DNA of 28,734 nt from a virus. Made by a program: the position numbers and the translations under genes. Below are positions 20,903 through 28,642 of this stretch, piece by piece. The DNA lies in IMG/VR virus record IMGVR_UViG_3300021364_000750, positions 1 through 28,734 of that record, one strand, 5' to 3'. The notes beneath the pieces are model-generated. The model was not told the DNA's origin and ran no database searches. It worked only from the letters and a program-made list of their open reading frames with translations. Each line of letters starts with the position of its first letter. Within the stretch, counting starts at the first letter, position 1.

Positions 20903-22340
20903 CGTCTTCTTCACCTTTAGTGGTTTCAGTTGCACTTATAAATTCATCTGATTCTTGAAGAGATTCGATAAGTGATTCAGTTTGCACTGCAATCGATTCA
21001 ATCATTTCTTCTTTAGTGTCATTGGTTGACACTTCAAAGTTTAGACCTTCTGCAGTTTCTTTGATTTTCTTTTTAGTCATTCCCCTTAGTTCGTCTGCAC
21101 TTGGGATAACTAATTCGTCAAACTCTTCTTCCTCTTCAACCTTTGCATCGTCAATCTTCTTCTGAACAGCTTCTATCATTTCTTCTTCTGAAGCATAAGT
21201 GTTAATCTTCTGTTCTTCTTTGATTGGTGCTTCGATTGTATCACCACTTGTTAGAGGTCTAACATTTGTTTTAGTAATTGGAATACTTGCTGGTTTAGCA
21301 TATGTTGGTTCAGTCTTTACGTCTTCTTCTGCAACCTTTAATTCTGCACCACCATCTTCAGTTGGTGTTTCTACTAGTTCTTCTTCGACTCTATCAACTT
21401 CTGCATAGAAGTCTTCAATACCTTTTGCATCTTCGGGAACTGGTAATTCGATAGTAATAGTTTCGTCTTCTATTGGTAAATCAAATCCGTCTTCTTCTGT
21501 AGACTCATTACCGAATACCATTTCTTCGTCTGCAACTTCTGTTTCAGATTGTTCTTCCCACTCTGAGAATGCTTCTTTTGTTTCTTCAACTTTAGATTGC
21601 AACTCTTCGTCTGCAGTAAATGGAACTGTAGTTTCTGATTGAGGAACGTATCCGTCTGAAATTGATTGAACTTCTGCAACACTTGGTTCAGATTGTTCTA
21701 CTGGTTCTTCGGGATTAAGGAGTCTAGCCATTTGAAATGCTTTAGACGTTTGTTTTGGTTCTCCTTGTTTACCCTTTTGGACTTTAGTTTCGGGTATGGA
21801 CACTCCATGTTCTTGTGCAAGTCGAGCAGCTTCTTCTGCAGACAATTCTACAAATCCGTCTTGATTAAGTTGTCCTTCTTTGACACCAATCACTCCGTCA
21901 TTATTTAAGTCAACATTGATACCATGTGAAGCAAGGATTGCTTCTAGTTGTGCAACTTTAAGTTCTGCATCTTTTCTTTGTTTACGTTGGTCACGAATCT
22001 TATCAGTCAATACAGCTTTGTCTGCTTCAATCTGAGCTTCTTTTGCAAGTCTGTCTGCTTCTTGAAGTTCAACTAATTGTTGTTGTGCAACTTGAACTGC
22101 TTGATTGTAATCTGTTAATCCTTTATCGATTTCATCTCTTACTGCAATCACAGCGTCGAGTTCTTCAATCTTAATAAGACCACTCTTTAAATGTAATTGT
22201 AATAACGTAGAAACAGCACTTGCAGATTGAGGATTAATTCCTATCTGATAGTTTGCGATACGTTGTTGAACTTTTTGTAGTTCTGTTAATTCGGGAACAA
22301 CTTGTTCACTTGCGAATTCTGATTTCACTTCATTTACCAT
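20871..22340 (-). CDS. long acidic protein with EF-hand-like loop and HeH/SAP-like end
   Basis: The 489-residue protein has a long N-terminal coiled coil (about 60-150), then DLNNDGVIGVKEGQ at about 165-178, close to a Ca2+-binding EF-hand or dockerin loop, then some 200 residues of low-complexity Glu/Thr/Ser sequence, and near 415-445 ELRGMTKKKIKETAEGLNFE, resembling an HeH or SAP-type helix-extended-loop-helix DNA-binding motif. The very end is EEDDDDRRDGGYF. It looks like a scaffold or DNA-associated virion protein, not an enzyme. Its Shine-Dalgarno GGAG lies inside a perfect 12-base palindrome. Function unknown. Confidence 0.75.
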   Translation of the reverse strand: MVNEVKSEFASEQVVPELTELQKVQQRIANYQIGINPQSASAVSTLLQLHLKSGLIKIEELDAVIAVRDEIDKGLTDYNQAVQVAQQQLVELQEADRLAKEAQIEADKAVLTDKIRDQRKQRKDAELKVAQLEAILASHGINVDLNNDGVIGVKEGQLNQDGFVELSAEEAARLAQEHGVSIPETKVQKGKQGEPKQTSKAFQMARLLNPEEPVEQSEPSVAEVQSISDGYVPQSETTVPFTADEELQSKVEETKEAFSEWEEQSETEVADEEMVFGNESTEEDGFDLPIEDETITIELPVPEDAKGIEDFYAEVDRVEEELVETPTEDGGAELKVAEEDVKTEPTYAKPASIPITKTNVRPLTSGDTIEAPIKEEQKINTYASEEEMIEAVQKKIDDAKVEEEEEFDELVIPSADELRGMTKKKIKETAEGLNFEVSTNDTKEEMIESIAVQTESLIESLQESDEFISATETTKGEEDDDDRRDGGYF

Positions 22341-22349
22341 ATTTAAAAT

Positions 22350-22410
22350 ACTCCATGGAGTCCTACTCGACTAGAAAGTTTTACACATTGGAAAGAATTA
22401 AAAACTTTCC
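22350..22410 (-). promoter_or_regulatory. palindrome over a ribosome binding site, and two alternative stems
   Basis: ACTCCATGGAGT at 22350-22361 is a perfect palindrome containing the GGAG (22351-22354 on the - strand) that lies ten bases before the ATG at 22340. Further upstream two stems compete for the same bases: GAAAGTTTT 22374-22382 with AAAACTTTC 22401-22409, or GGAAAG 22390-22395 with CTTTCC 22405-22410. This could set translation of the acidic protein. The rest of the 109-base gap shows nothing more definite. Confidence 0.4.
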
Positions 22411-22449
22411 TAATTAATATGTATAGTCTCTGAGGACATTAATATTTAT

Positions 22450-22968
22450 TTATTTTATGTGTTCGGGAAAGGCCTTTTGTGCAATATCTTTAGTGATATT
22501 TTTAAAGGGCCAAACCTTATCTTTTATTAAATCCATTAACTCTGCTTCTTTAGCAGGTATCCCTTCTAACAGTTGAATCCACATTGTCTCTCTACGAGTT
22601 GGTGCAACTTCTTCTGTCACAAAGTATTTGAATAACCTTACTTCAAATCTAAGACTTGTTTGTGCAAGGTCTGACGCAGGTGCATCGTCTTGATTGTAAG
22701 GTGTCTTACCTTCGGGTAGTGTAGACTTAATATTGTCGTCAAATACCCATTGCAATAAAAATCTTACTGCACCATTTCTGTCATTAAACACTCTAAGACC
22801 ATTGACTGCATTGTCTTCGTTTTCTTGTGCAACTATATTAGCTTGACAAAAAATCTCATACACGTCTGCATCTTTGGTTAACTCTTTTCTTTCAGTAATG
22901 AGTTCTATCTTAGGTTTATTGGGAGCACCCTTAGGTCTACCCCTTCCTCTTTTTTTTGTTTCCGTCAT
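22450..22968 (-). CDS. conserved protein with AT-hook-like N-terminus, 172 aa
   Basis: The N-terminus KKRGRGRPKGAPNKPK contains RGRPKG, the core of an AT-hook that binds the minor groove of AT-rich DNA; the rest is an unrecognised alpha/beta or helical domain (VNGLRVFNDRNGAVRFLLQW, then RRETMWIQLLEGIPAKEAEL). It overlaps RNase H by four bases. In T4 a double-stranded DNA-binding protein (DsbA) neighbours RNase H, but no sequence resemblance is claimed. A DNA-binding role in replication or late transcription is a reasonable inference. Confidence 0.7.
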   Translation of the reverse strand: MTETKKRGRGRPKGAPNKPKIELITERKELTKDADVYEIFCQANIVAQENEDNAVNGLRVFNDRNGAVRFLLQWVFDDNIKSTLPEGKTPYNQDDAPASDLAQTSLRFEVRLFKYFVTEEVAPTRRETMWIQLLEGIPAKEAELMDLIKDKVWPFKNITKDIAQKAFPEHIK

Positions 22969-23801
22969 AACGAAAAATCTCCTACATTGTCTAACAACTC
23001 ATTTAATCTATGAGTCCTTAGGTAATCAAACACTTTACCTCTTACTGGTTCGGTGTTTTCAAATTCACTTAAAATTCTATCTTCAATATCCTTAGGGATA
23101 AAATCGAAATCAATTAATGTTTGATTTCTTAGATAGTTCCGATAGTATTTATCGTCATTTTCAATCGATATTCTGAGATACTTATCTTTGATTGGTTTAC
23201 GTAATGGTGTCTGTCTAATACCTTCGACCATACAATCGTCACTGGATAAGATATTAGGAATCCCGTCTGACTTATCCCCAGTGAGGATATGTTCCTTTAG
23301 GAATAAGGACGGGTCTTGACATACGACTTGTTTGTTTAGGTTTGGTGACCATTGTATTACATTTTCTAATGATTGTAATTGTTGGAAGTCTTTATCACCA
23401 CTGATTATAAGTATGTCTTCCTTTATATGTTTTGATAATACTGCAATGATATCGTCTGCTTCACACCTCTCAACATACATGTATCTATATGGGAAGTTAT
23501 CTCTGAGTTCGTCTTTAATAACTTGAAGTGTATTAAAGATTACACCCCAGTCTTTATCGTCTTCGTCTCTGAGTTTCTTTCTGTTTGCTTTGTAGTTAGG
23601 AAAGAACTCTCTTCTCCATGGGTTAGCAGCGTCCGTGCAAAGAACTATTTCTCCATAGTCACCAGCATATTTCTTTTGATAATTCCGAATGGAATTAATA
23701 ATCATTGGTCTAAGTTTGTCTTCACTTAGTTGTCCGTCATTCAACTTGAGTTGAACCATCAGACCAGCAATTATGGTCTGAGTAAAATCTATAAGTATCA
23801 T
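22965..23801 (-). CDS. rnh: RNase H / 5'-3' flap exonuclease (T4 rnh, FEN family)
   Basis: The 278-residue protein has the FEN/RNase H acidic residues: D5 in MILIDFTQ, D57 in CTDAANPWRREFFPNYKANR (57-74), E114-A-D-D in CEADDII, SGDKDFQQL at 134-142 and TGDKSDGIPN at 174-183. T4 RNase H removes RNA primers and adjacent DNA of lagging-strand fragments with gp32. Only the N-terminal part (about 1-180) is strongly conserved. Overlaps of four bases on both sides place it in one operon with the AT-hook-like and 234-residue proteins. Confidence 0.92.
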   Translation of the reverse strand: MILIDFTQTIIAGLMVQLKLNDGQLSEDKLRPMIINSIRNYQKKYAGDYGEIVLCTDAANPWRREFFPNYKANRKKLRDEDDKDWGVIFNTLQVIKDELRDNFPYRYMYVERCEADDIIAVLSKHIKEDILIISGDKDFQQLQSLENVIQWSPNLNKQVVCQDPSLFLKEHILTGDKSDGIPNILSSDDCMVEGIRQTPLRKPIKDKYLRISIENDDKYYRNYLRNQTLIDFDFIPKDIEDRILSEFENTEPVRGKVFDYLRTHRLNELLDNVGDFSL

Positions 23802-24502
23802 TTAATCACTTTTATTAATAATGTATTTTTGGTCAACAAATCGTTTCCGTCTTTTAGTTTAGAACGAGGTATCTCGTCTATAAAGTTTTTTGCAATTATA
23901 TTACCACCTCTATACAGTCTATCAAGAAGTTTCTCATCTGTCAAGGTCTTTTCTTGACATGAATCATAATCAATGATTCGAGAACCTTTTACGGATAGAC
24001 CACCAAAGGTATCGAACTTAGTTAACTTCTTAGACGAAGTGTTATAAGTGAACAAGGTTCTTGCACGTATGATTTCTTCGGGGTCAACAGATTGGAATGA
24101 CTTATACTTTGGTAAGTATGGAAGTTTCCTTACTAACTGTTTAGGTGTTTTGATTCTTGGTTTTCTAATAGGTTTATATTCGTCTACATATTTTTCAATA
24201 TCAGATTCAAAACCTTTAAGTGTCTTAACAACTTTTTTCTTTTGTGGTGCAGTTAGAAAGTTATAAGCTTCGTCTAACTGTTCACAACCTTCTTTGTTTT
24301 CTAACTCATAAACTATTTCTTCAGTAAATCCTTTCATATAATTTACTACACGTCCACTGAAGTCTAATTGTTTGAGATACTTATACATAGAAAAGTTTGT
24401 TGACTTCTTTTCCATTAAGTAATCTATCTGAGCCTCAACTTCTACCAAGGCAAGTTCTGCCTTGTTTTGCATACGTTCTTGAATTGTTGGTTTTGTATTC
24501 AT
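23798..24502 (-). CDS. conserved phage protein, 234 aa, start directly after a promoter
   Basis: Basic and helical N-terminal half, with a PIRKPRIKTPKQLVRKLPYL stretch (113-132), then a beta-rich YNTSSKKLTKFDTFGGLSVK segment (about 155-174) and RGSRIIDYDSCQEKTL-like residues. It resembles conserved proteins next to rnh in other marine T4-like phages, but I know no function. The ATG follows the -10 box of a strong promoter by seven bases and has no ribosome binding site, so the mRNA would be leaderless or nearly so. Confidence 0.7.
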   Translation of the reverse strand: MNTKPTIQERMQNKAELALVEVEAQIDYLMEKKSTNFSMYKYLKQLDFSGRVVNYMKGFTEEIVYELENKEGCEQLDEAYNFLTAPQKKKVVKTLKGFESDIEKYVDEYKPIRKPRIKTPKQLVRKLPYLPKYKSFQSVDPEEIIRARTLFTYNTSSKKLTKFDTFGGLSVKGSRIIDYDSCQEKTLTDEKLLDRLYRGGNIIAKNFIDEIPRSKLKDGNDLLTKNTLLIKVIK

Positions 24503-24509
24503 AAAACAA

Positions 24510-24539
24510 AGTATAACAAAAAGTTTAAGTCACTGTCAA
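24510..24539 (-). promoter_or_regulatory. sigma70-type promoter, phage early family (copy 3)
   Basis: TTGACA (24539-24534) and TATACT (24515-24510) on the - strand with an 18-base spacer beginning GTGAC and containing AACTTTTTG. The ATG at 24502 is seven bases after the -10 box, so transcription probably begins at that ATG. The promoter begins one base past the stop of the RimK-like gene. Confidence 0.8.
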
Positions 24540-24540
24540 G

Positions 24541-25953
24541 CTAGTCCTCTTCAGAAGTATCGTGTTTGTTTGTCAATAGGAATTTCCTAGACGGGTTAAT
24601 CATTAAGTTTGCACGATTCATAAAATCTCTATTTGCAAGAAAAGGGATTTTACCTCTTTGGTCTAAACTGACTTCCTGTTCATATATAGTATTTAAGAAG
24701 TTTAACTCACACATTACAACTGGTCTTGTCTCAGCTGGTTTGATTAATGTAAGTTCTCTGACCAAAGGTTTCTTATACTTTTTACCATTCCTTTCAAAGT
24801 GAACAACCTTTCCTTTAACCTCATAAGAGTCTGCGTGAAGGGCACAAGCGTTTGCACTGTTCCCAGTGTCTAGCTTAACAGTCATCGTCTCACCATCGAC
24901 CTCTATGGTCTCGAGAACACCACATTCAGTTGCACTCTTCTTCCAAATATTTCTATCGAAGTAATCGTCTATGATTGTCTCACAAACTTCTTCACCAAGT
25001 GCTTCTGAGATTCCTTGTGACCCAGGCGACTGGTTGACCTCTAAAATAAAAGGTGCATCTTTGTCTCTGTTATCAGCAGGAATAAAGTCAACACCAACCC
25101 ATTGACCATTTACTGATTTTGCAGCGATAAGACATGTTTCTTTTTCTAAATCTGTTAGTTCTATTTCTTCTGCTTCTGCACCTTGTGAAATATTAGAACG
25201 GAAGTCGTCAATGATTTTCTTACGTTTCATTGCACCGATAATTCTTTTATTGTTTATCATAACACGGACATCATATTCCATGTCGATATATTCCTGTAAA
25301 AGGATATCACAATTAGGGTCAATCTTATACACTAGACTCACTGTAGACTGCAGAGAACGTTCCGTTTCAACAAGCAATACACCAACCCCTTTTGCACCTT
25401 GAAGTGTCTTTAGAACCATTGGGAATTCGTTGTCGAGTCTTTCAGCAGCTAAGTCTACAGTCTCGGGGTCTTCGTTTGGAACCAAAACTGTTCGAGGTTG
25501 GTTCATTCCGATTTCCTGTAATCTCAAATACGTTCTAAACTTATCTGCACATACTTCGATACACTCCCTTGAATTGACTACAGGGAATCCGTATCTTTCT
25601 ATTTGTGAAATTAAATCTAAGTATGAATCTTTAGTTGTGACTGCACCACGAACCATAACAAGTGTATCTGCATCTAATTCAAAACCTTTCTTATCGTCTT
25701 GGTTATGAATTGTGATAACACCATTGTCGTCACGTTCAATATATGCACCATTCACTTTAACACTATACACTTCACAACCACGTTCTTTTGCAATGTTATA
25801 AAGTTTACTTGAAGTTGAACTGGGTTTCTTTACTACGGGTTTATCGGCATTCTTCTTTGTCCTTTTCACCATGCGACGTTCTGCAATGACAACCAAACGA
25901 TATGGTTTATCATTAGTCTTCTCTTCCGAGATTAACTCATTGAACGATAACAT
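24541..25953 (-). CDS. RimK-type ATP-grasp ligase fused to RimB/retropepsin-like domain
   Basis: The start at 25953 has GAGGA eight bases upstream; an ATG at 25968 also exists. Residues about 15-130 are the pre-ATP-grasp domain; 175-345 is the ATP-grasp fold, with FPMVLKTLQGAKGVGVLLVE, LLQEYIDMEYDVRVMINNKR and FILEVNQSPGSQG (metal-binding E and N). These match RimK, which adds Glu to ribosomal protein S6. From about 350 a second domain, VKLDTGNSANACALHA (a DTG catalytic motif), RPVVMCELNFL and SLDQRGKIPFLANRDFM, matches the ATP-dependent zinc protease/RimB family of retropepsin-like proteins found with rimK in bacteria. A single chain joins ligase and protease-like parts. The target could be S6 or another protein tail. 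Confidence 0.85.
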   Translation of the reverse strand: MLSFNELISEEKTNDKPYRLVVIAERRMVKRTKKNADKPVVKKPSSTSSKLYNIAKERGCEVYSVKVNGAYIERDDNGVITIHNQDDKKGFELDADTLVMVRGAVTTKDSYLDLISQIERYGFPVVNSRECIEVCADKFRTYLRLQEIGMNQPRTVLVPNEDPETVDLAAERLDNEFPMVLKTLQGAKGVGVLLVETERSLQSTVSLVYKIDPNCDILLQEYIDMEYDVRVMINNKRIIGAMKRKKIIDDFRSNISQGAEAEEIELTDLEKETCLIAAKSVNGQWVGVDFIPADNRDKDAPFILEVNQSPGSQGISEALGEEVCETIIDDYFDRNIWKKSATECGVLETIEVDGETMTVKLDTGNSANACALHADSYEVKGKVVHFERNGKKYKKPLVRELTLIKPAETRPVVMCELNFLNTIYEQEVSLDQRGKIPFLANRDFMNRANLMINPSRKFLLTNKHDTSEED

Positions 25954-25957
25954 TCTT

Positions 25958-26296
25958 TTATTCCTCATGTTTAATTAACTGAACAAATTTTTCTGCGTCC
26001 ATAACCACTAAAGGTTTATGACGATTCCTTTTTATTACTACAAGGGGTTCATACCCTTTGCAATTTTCAGAAGCTTGTTCGTATGCTTTCCATACATTTA
26101 CTGCTTCTTGATTCTTACATTCTACACTAAAAGGAAATAACTGTCTAGATTGTTTTCCAAGAATAATGTCCTCACCTTGAGAACCCATAGGTCTTGATTC
26201 TATATCTTCAGAATCTAATCCTAGTGTTTCGACTAGAACGTTTGCAAACCACTGTTGTAGTTTACGACCTTTAGCTTTTGCTGATGATGTTTTCAT
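25958..26296 (-). CDS. small PD-(D/E)XK nuclease-like protein (Holliday-resolvase type)
   Basis: The ATG at 26296 (112 residues) is chosen; a GTG at 26308 in frame is also possible. GSQGEDIILG and FPFSVECKNQEAVNVWKAY hold the G-x-D and E-x-K spacing of the VRR-NUC/HJC-type nuclease fold, with a Q in the following helix (YEQASENCKGY). C-terminal PLVVIKRNRHKPLVVMD supports the fold. It could resolve branched DNA or repair ends. It overlaps the Fe-S carrier gene by 26 bases and contains the ribosome binding site of the RimK-like gene at its 3' end. Confidence 0.75.
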   Translation of the reverse strand: MKTSSAKAKGRKLQQWFANVLVETLGLDSEDIESRPMGSQGEDIILGKQSRQLFPFSVECKNQEAVNVWKAYEQASENCKGYEPLVVIKRNRHKPLVVMDAEKFVQLIKHEE

Positions 26297-26597
26297 TAAA
26301 TTGCACACTCACTCCACAACCACAACTGGATTGTTCATTTGGATTTATAAATTTAAAAAATTCATTTAATCCTTCTTTAATATAATCTAGTGTCATACCT
26401 TCTAAAAAAGGTTGACTGTTCTTATCTATAAGAAAAGAAAACTTACCATAGTCTATGACTTCGTCTCCGTCTTTTATAGTATCTTCTGCAAAAACATACT
26501 CAAATCCAGCACAACCACCACCAGTCACACCAAGTCTTACTGACTTAACATTTCTTTCTAATAGTTTTTGTATTGCAATGTCCGAAACTTCTATCAT
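26271..26597 (-). CDS. A-type iron-sulfur cluster carrier (HesB/IscA/ErpA family)
   Basis: The 108-residue protein has the three family cysteines: C29 in VTGGGCAGFEY and C92/C94 in SSCGCG, 63 residues apart as expected. It also keeps the KFSFLIDKNS strand region. A-type carriers pass Fe-S clusters to apo-enzymes. Here a client could be the radical SAM enzyme of this phage (one Fe-S cluster in the core and one in the C-terminus), or a host enzyme. The ATG follows TATAAATA by five bases and has no ribosome binding site. It overlaps the nuclease-like gene downstream by 26 bases. Confidence 0.92.
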   Translation of the reverse strand: MIEVSDIAIQKLLERNVKSVRLGVTGGGCAGFEYVFAEDTIKDGDEVIDYGKFSFLIDKNSQPFLEGMTLDYIKEGLNEFFKFINPNEQSSCGCGVSVQFNENIISKS

Positions 26598-26602
26598 AGA
26601 AG

Positions 26603-26610
26603 TATTTATA
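26603..26610 (-). promoter_or_regulatory. T4-type late promoter TATAAATA, five bases before the Fe-S carrier ATG
   Basis: Exact TATAAATA on the - strand, then CTTCT, then ATG at 26597. Same geometry as at 18982-18989. It lies three bases after the stop of the carbamoyltransferase C-terminal gene and would start the transcript at the A of the start codon. Confidence 0.65.
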
Positions 26611-26613
26611 CAA

Positions 26614-27228
26614 TTAGCTTAAGTCTTGAGGTGGGTAATTTGTTCTCTTGTCTTTACACAACTCGTAAGGAATTGCAATCTCTTGGTCTTCGGGGATATA
26701 TAAATGATTTATCTCAGAACGATTACATGTATCGATTGCATCAAAGATATTCTCTACCAGTGCTTCACCACCTAGATTAAATGAAGTGTTAAAGATAATT
26801 GGTGTCCCAGTGATTTCACCAAACTTTTTAATTAAATCGTAATAGTTTTTATTCTGTTCACGATTGACTGTTTGAATTCTACAGGTTCCGTCTGCATGAA
26901 CCAAACTAGGAATCTCGTCATATGCTTTTTGTTTCGCTTGAATTGCAAAAGACATATTCGGTGAAGACTTGAGTTGCAACATTTCAAAATATTCATGTGC
27001 ATGTTCTTCTAAGATACTTCCTGCGAATGGACGATAGTCTTCTCTACGTTTGACTGAGTTAACAATTTGTTTTGCATGAGAATTACGTGGGTCAAATAAT
27101 ATACTACGATTACCTAATGCACGAGGCCCCCACTCTGACTGACCTTGAAAGATTGCAACAATTTGTCTGTTGTCAATCAGTTCATGCAAAACGTCATCTA
27201 AATTTCTATGTATTCTCGTTATTATCAT
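26614..27228 (-). CDS. carbamoyltransferase C-terminal (YrdC-like) subunit
   Basis: The 204-residue protein is the C-terminal domain of NodU/TobZ-type carbamoyltransferases: QSEWGPRALGNRSILFDPRN (residues 30-49), VKRREDYRPFAGSILEEHA (58-76) and TGTPIIFNTSFNLGGEALV (139-157) are its core. That domain makes the carbamoyl-adenylate transferred to a hydroxyl by the N-terminal Kae1-like half. Normally both are one chain of about 570 residues. Here it is a separate ORF overlapping its partner by 23 bases in a different frame. A weak GTGAG about ten bases before the ATG could serve as ribosome binding site. Confidence 0.85.
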   Translation of the reverse strand: MIITRIHRNLDDVLHELIDNRQIVAIFQGQSEWGPRALGNRSILFDPRNSHAKQIVNSVKRREDYRPFAGSILEEHAHEYFEMLQLKSSPNMSFAIQAKQKAYDEIPSLVHADGTCRIQTVNREQNKNYYDLIKKFGEITGTPIIFNTSFNLGGEALVENIFDAIDTCNRSEINHLYIPEDQEIAIPYELCKDKRTNYPPQDLS

Positions 27229-28429
27229 TATTTTTACTCACTATATCTTTATTCTTAAATAACAGGTCAAGGTGAACACACGCACCAAACGCAGTTCCCC
27301 CGTCATGTGGAATTGGGTCAACAAAAAATTGGTGGTCGGGGAAGACACTTAAATATTTGTAATTGTTTGTGCAATTCAACGCATACCCACCACTTAATAC
27401 TATGTTCTTACAGTCGGGATTTAAATCGATTGCTTTTTGTATGGTCTTACAAGTGTTATCGAATGCATGAAGTTCTAACTCTTGTGCATACGCAAAATTA
27501 TTAAAGTTTCGTTTCGGTGCTGGTTGCACAACACCATAACTTGCCATACCCATTACTTTACCTGCGGCACGTCCTAGGTGGTCACACCCAAGTGCATGGG
27601 ATAGGTTAGAGAAGTCCATACCATTACTTGGTCTAGAAGTGTATTCGTATTCTATTCCGTTCTTGACTTCGATTACATTCTCACCTTCATAATCCAATGA
27701 CCCGTGTTGTTGATTCGGGAAACCATTGTTATGGTGATTACCTAACGCTCGGTGATTAGAACTTAATACCCATTGACGTTCTGCAAACTCACCTTTACGC
27801 ATTCTATAAATGGATTCAATCTCTTGATAAGACCGCCAGTTCTCCCAGTCTAACCTTGCACCACCTCCGTCCATGGTGATTGCAATACAGTCTTCATTGT
27901 CTTGGTAATAAGGACTGAGGTGATAACCACAATAGGCGTGAAACAGGTGGTGTTCATACCAAAAATAATATGAGTGGATTGGTTCTCCGTTAACTTCGAA
28001 CTGACTTGCAAACCCGTCATGAATTCCTTTCTCTTCGATAATACCACCGACACCACTGTCTGCAATATAATCACTGTATTTTTTTACGAGTTCTTGTTCA
28101 CGTGCATTGTTAAGTGGTTCTGCACGTATCCAGTCTGCAATTTCGATTGAGACCATACGATTCTCTAAGAGTTTATCTACCTTCCAATCTATGTTGAAAC
28201 TACGTCTATCAAAACTTGCAAAGACTAATTCATCAGGTCGTTGCACACCACCTTTATAGATTGCAGACAACACGTCATGGTGTTGGTCGTCATTTTGTTT
28301 GTAATGGGGTGACCAATATTTGTGTCTTCTGAAGCGGTCTTCTTCATACATGAAATCGAGTGTTTGGGTTTCGGTATCATACTGACACACGGAAGTGTCA
28401 TGACTGGAATTTATTCCCACAATTTTCAT
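27206..28429 (-). CDS. carbamoyltransferase N-terminal (Kae1-like) subunit
   Basis: This 407-residue protein has the ASKHA-type start MKIVGINSSHDTSVCQ, EHHLFHAYCGYHLSPYY (metal-binding His pair near 158), AITMDGGGA, a LGRAAGKVMGMASYG segment and NIVLSGGYALNCTNNYKY near 345, all typical of the NodU/CmcH/TobZ carbamoyltransferase N-terminal domain. It ends with a charged tail (KNKDIVSKNNDNNENT) and stops inside the start of the C-terminal ORF. Possible substrates are sugars, nucleosides or a DNA base; which is not visible. AGGAT precedes the start. Marine T4-like phages are known to carry carbamoyltransferases. Confidence 0.88.
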   Translation of the reverse strand: MKIVGINSSHDTSVCQYDTETQTLDFMYEEDRFRRHKYWSPHYKQNDDQHHDVLSAIYKGGVQRPDELVFASFDRRSFNIDWKVDKLLENRMVSIEIADWIRAEPLNNAREQELVKKYSDYIADSGVGGIIEEKGIHDGFASQFEVNGEPIHSYYFWYEHHLFHAYCGYHLSPYYQDNEDCIAITMDGGGARLDWENWRSYQEIESIYRMRKGEFAERQWVLSSNHRALGNHHNNGFPNQQHGSLDYEGENVIEVKNGIEYEYTSRPSNGMDFSNLSHALGCDHLGRAAGKVMGMASYGVVQPAPKRNFNNFAYAQELELHAFDNTCKTIQKAIDLNPDCKNIVLSGGYALNCTNNYKYLSVFPDHQFFVDPIPHDGGTAFGACVHLDLLFKNKDIVSKNNDNNENT

Positions 28430-28444
28430 ATTAAATCCTGTTCT

Positions 28445-28642
28445 TTATTTTAATTTTTTCTTTATCTGTTCTGCTTCTGCAATTTTACCGACAAAGTCTT
28501 TCGTTTTATTTAGGTCAACCAAATCTTGGTCTAACATGTCCTCAAACATTTGACCACGACCATACTTGACACCACTGGCCCATGAGAAATAAACACAACT
28601 GGCAATAAACACCACGTGCAATAAAATTAATTCAGTTGACAT
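28445..28642 (-). CDS. small membrane-anchored protein, 65 aa
   Basis: MSTELILLHVVFIASCVYFS is a single N-terminal hydrophobic helix, followed by a mixed charged helical tail (MFEDMLDQDLVDLNKTKDFV and KIAEAEQIKKKLK). It begins in a TAATG overlap with the upstream ORF. Function unknown. Confidence 0.65.
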   Translation of the reverse strand: MSTELILLHVVFIASCVYFSWASGVKYGRGQMFEDMLDQDLVDLNKTKDFVGKIAEAEQIKKKLK

